Notes under the pieces: model-generated | What the model saw: only the letters and a program-made list of their open reading frames with translations | What the model was told of the DNA's origin: nothing | Databases searched by the model: none | Translations under genes and position numbers: made by a program | Assembly (NCBI GenBank): GCA_000787465.1 | Contig: JSYX01000234.1 | Coordinates: 1 to 49,578, forward strand | Origin: Thermomucor indicae-seudaticae | Lineage: Eukaryota > Mucoromycota > Mucoromycetes > Mucorales > Lichtheimiaceae | DNA: 49,578 nucleotides | Reading direction: 5' to 3' | In this document: positions 47,706 through 49,578 of the stretch, piece after piece | How positions within the stretch are numbered: position 1 is the stretch's first letter | Layout: every line of letters starts with the position of its first letter

Positions 47706-47935
47706 TTACAGTAAGTCGTCGGGAAACCAAAAAAATAAAGAGGCGGATAAGGGAGAGCAAGGGGGCGGTTTTCTCTCTGCGCTAAAGGGACGAAATAGGA
47801 GAGCATTCAAGGAGCTTTTCACATCGTGTTCCACCATCTTTAGTAGGCTATCACGATTCTTTGTCGCCTGCTTTTCCGTTGTGCTTATGCTGTCAATTAA
47901 ATCTTTTCGCATCCGACAGTATTCATAATGTCTGA
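47706..47935 (-). CDS. Possible C-terminal exon of an unrecognised minus-strand gene
   Basis: From an AG acceptor at about 47936 (AATTTAG), a frame of 75 codons runs to a stop at 47706. It is charged and helix-prone first (RHYEYCRMRKDLIDSI, then STTEKQATKNRDSLLKMVE), then Pro-rich. The composition looks coding, but upstream exons could not be assembled between 47960 and 48310, so a chance frame is not excluded. Confidence 0.3.
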
Positions 47936-48312
47936 CTAAATTCAAGTTACTCTTTCACAGATAAGCAAGTCTAAGTCGCAGTGCTTTATCATGTGAATTA
48001 CTGAATAAGTGTGAAGCACGTTATTCATGAAGGTGACCTCGGAAGACAAGGTAACTTGCCTTAGTACAGAGCTATATATGCAAGAAACGAAGATCGACCA
48101 TTTCGGATTTACTTGGTCGTCTGTGGAGCTGTCTTCAGATAATTGCAACAAAAAGATAAATTTCTTGCGGCGAACGAGTGTGCGTCTTAAACTTGCACAA
48201 AGGGCTCAAGTCACCACCTCACACACCCTTTCACCTTACATAGCATTCTCGCAGAGCAACAGCAAAACAGACTTTTTATTGAAAAGCGTCATGCTGGAAG
48301 ACATTTAGTCTA

Positions 48313-49338
48313 ATGGCTAAACAGACCAGACGTGCATCGAAAGCTGAAAGCATGGTGTTCGAGCGCATGGCACTTGGGTACTTATACCACAGTACCAGCC
48401 TTAAGCGTGACCCTGCAACTGTAATGCATCTCGATAACAGACTGTTTCTTGGCAAGAACCAAAGGAAAATTGGGAAAAAATGGACAGTTCATCCCTTCCC
48501 TTGGACAATTCGACGCAAAACACGCTCTTTCTTCTTTTCAATGACCTTGGCGGCCTTTGCTGTTGTCAGACATCGTTGGAAACCAGCATCCCTGATTTAT
48601 CGCGACTACGATGCCTACCAGCCGCTTATGGAACATGTAACCATGTCAATAAATGCACACAGAAACGTCCCTATTTGTCACTCACTCACACACATACACG
48701 CATACAAAACAATAACAGCTTCCTCGATCGACCTTTGAAGATCGCATGGACTTGATTCGAGACATGGTCCGTAAAAAGTTTCCGAGCCACTGGCTCGACA
48801 CGCAACTGTTCTTTCTTGCCATTATCTTGGTCATGGCTGCTGCCGCATTTGCCATTGTGGCTCATGCTCATGAGTTGGCCATGTGGTACCCATTGCTTAT
48901 ACTCATTGTTCCTGCCATGATTGCCTACTGGACGACGAGACGACGACGATTTCATACGTTCAGACTAGCCGCGGTGAGATATATATATGGAGTAAACATT
49001 CGCAGGCAAAACGTGGGCAATTGAGCTTCCCCCTCCCTTAGTTTCACCACTCGCTGCAGACGCTGTTAAAGGACTTGACAGTGATCGATAGGTCACACCA
49101 AATCAAGTGGTCATACCGCCGTGTTCGTGAATTCGATACTGGCGAATCACTGAAGCTGCAAAAGCCCCTCAACAAATACAGAATTGTGCTCATTGTTGAA
49201 GTATCCCGAATGGACCCTGAGTCCACTGCGCACGAGCCATTACCTTCTTATCATGCCGCGGCGCAAGACGTTGTCCTGCAGGTTGGCCCACCGCCCACAT
49301 ACCCACCACCTTCCTATCAGCCGGATCATCGTGTATAA
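48313..49338 (+). CDS. Two-TM membrane protein with C-terminal PPxY motifs; 5' part uncertain
   Basis: The secure exons are 48719-48973 and 49060-49338, joined in frame (donor GTGAGA, acceptor CTGCAG). The first encodes FEDRMDLIRDMVRKKFPSHW followed by two hydrophobic helices (LFFLAIILVMAAAAFAIVAH and ELAMWYPLLILIVPAMIAYW) and a basic TTRRRR stop. The second gives a soluble Lys/Arg domain (SHQIKWSYRRVREFDTGESL) ending in PLPSY, PPPTY and PPPSY. An upstream piece (about 48585-48636, block RDYDAYQPLMEH, donor GTAACC) joins in phase; the frame stays open back to ATG 48313, but the earlier sequence has low confidence. PPxY motifs bind WW domains of Rsp5/NEDD4 ubiquitin ligases, so an Rsp5-adaptor or substrate role is a reasonable inference. 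No named family recognised. Confidence 0.65.
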
Positions 49339-49578
49339 AAGGAAAGAGAGAAACTCGGTGTAATTCTACCAAGCATTAGCCTTGTTACTATCCGTAATAA
49401 ACCTCGCCTTGTCATCAACCCATCATCTGTGTCTTTACAAAACTGATGAATACTCTGTGCTCGGTGGCCCCTCTCTACAGATACTGGTTTCTTTATCGGC
49501 TATGAATATGGCCATGGACGAAGAGATTCGATTAAATTAAGTGCACAGTTATACATATTTTTTTGTTAGGCTGGAGTA
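49339..49578. other. 3' flank, no gene seen
   Basis: An AT-rich downstream sequence with no frame continuing into the window edge that resembles a gene. Confidence 0.4.

Overview
The window is nuclear DNA of a filamentous fungus, most likely an early-diverging zoosporeless lineage (Mucoromycota, Mucorales-like). The evidence is short spliceosomal introns (about 50-95 nt) in nearly every conserved gene, fungal-type metabolic genes, a WC-2-like PAS plus GATA factor, a Plavaka-type DNA transposase, a decayed Tc1/mariner copy, and long Gln/Asn-rich proteins. The lineage is inference; the fungal assignment is firm. Intron-exon structures were read by hand from splice signals, reading-frame continuity and remembered family alignments. 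Each multi-exon model given with explicit exon coordinates closes in frame.

Layout. 1-4.6 kb is a transposon-rich margin: a possible gag start at the left edge, a 94-bp tandem duplication, a 24-bp perfect palindrome, and a 603-codon Plavaka transposase. 4.6-10.8 kb carries PRP18 (7 exons) and a 1413-residue protein with a GW/WG-rich region and two CCHC zinc knuckles. 10.8-13.2 kb holds a broken Tc1/mariner transposase. 13.2-20 kb is a minus-strand series: isovaleryl-CoA dehydrogenase, a PAS-GATA factor, and histidine-pathway HIS6. 20.3-24.2 kb has an FHIT-type Ap3A hydrolase with an apparent 5-nt microexon, a convergent Dpy-30 protein, and an LRR-like protein. 24.4-29 kb is a minus-strand N-glycosylation pair, ALG7 and OST1, followed by a small putative tail-anchored protein. 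31-34.4 kb has a GT15-like mannosyltransferase and an intronless NmrA-like protein separated by an inverted TAGGCT-motif cluster. 36.5-45.8 kb is dense: a coiled-coil protein, mitochondrial glutamyl-tRNA synthetase, mevalonate diphosphate decarboxylase, nicotinate phosphoribosyltransferase, and a Mn-type CDF transporter. 45.9-49.4 kb has a Val-rich single-pass membrane protein and a two-TM protein ending in PPxY motifs.

How the genes relate. Most are unrelated housekeeping genes packed head-to-tail or tail-to-tail with 34-250 bp between them. The one clear functional neighbourhood is ALG7-OST1, the first committed step and a core transferase subunit of N-glycosylation, with the GT15 enzyme 5 kb away. 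The most interesting unexplained items are the GW-rich zinc-knuckle protein, which is a candidate Argonaute-binding scaffold, and the unusual splicing: three GC-AG introns among about 65, a 5-nt microexon, and a 27-nt last exon that supplies a KKXX signal.
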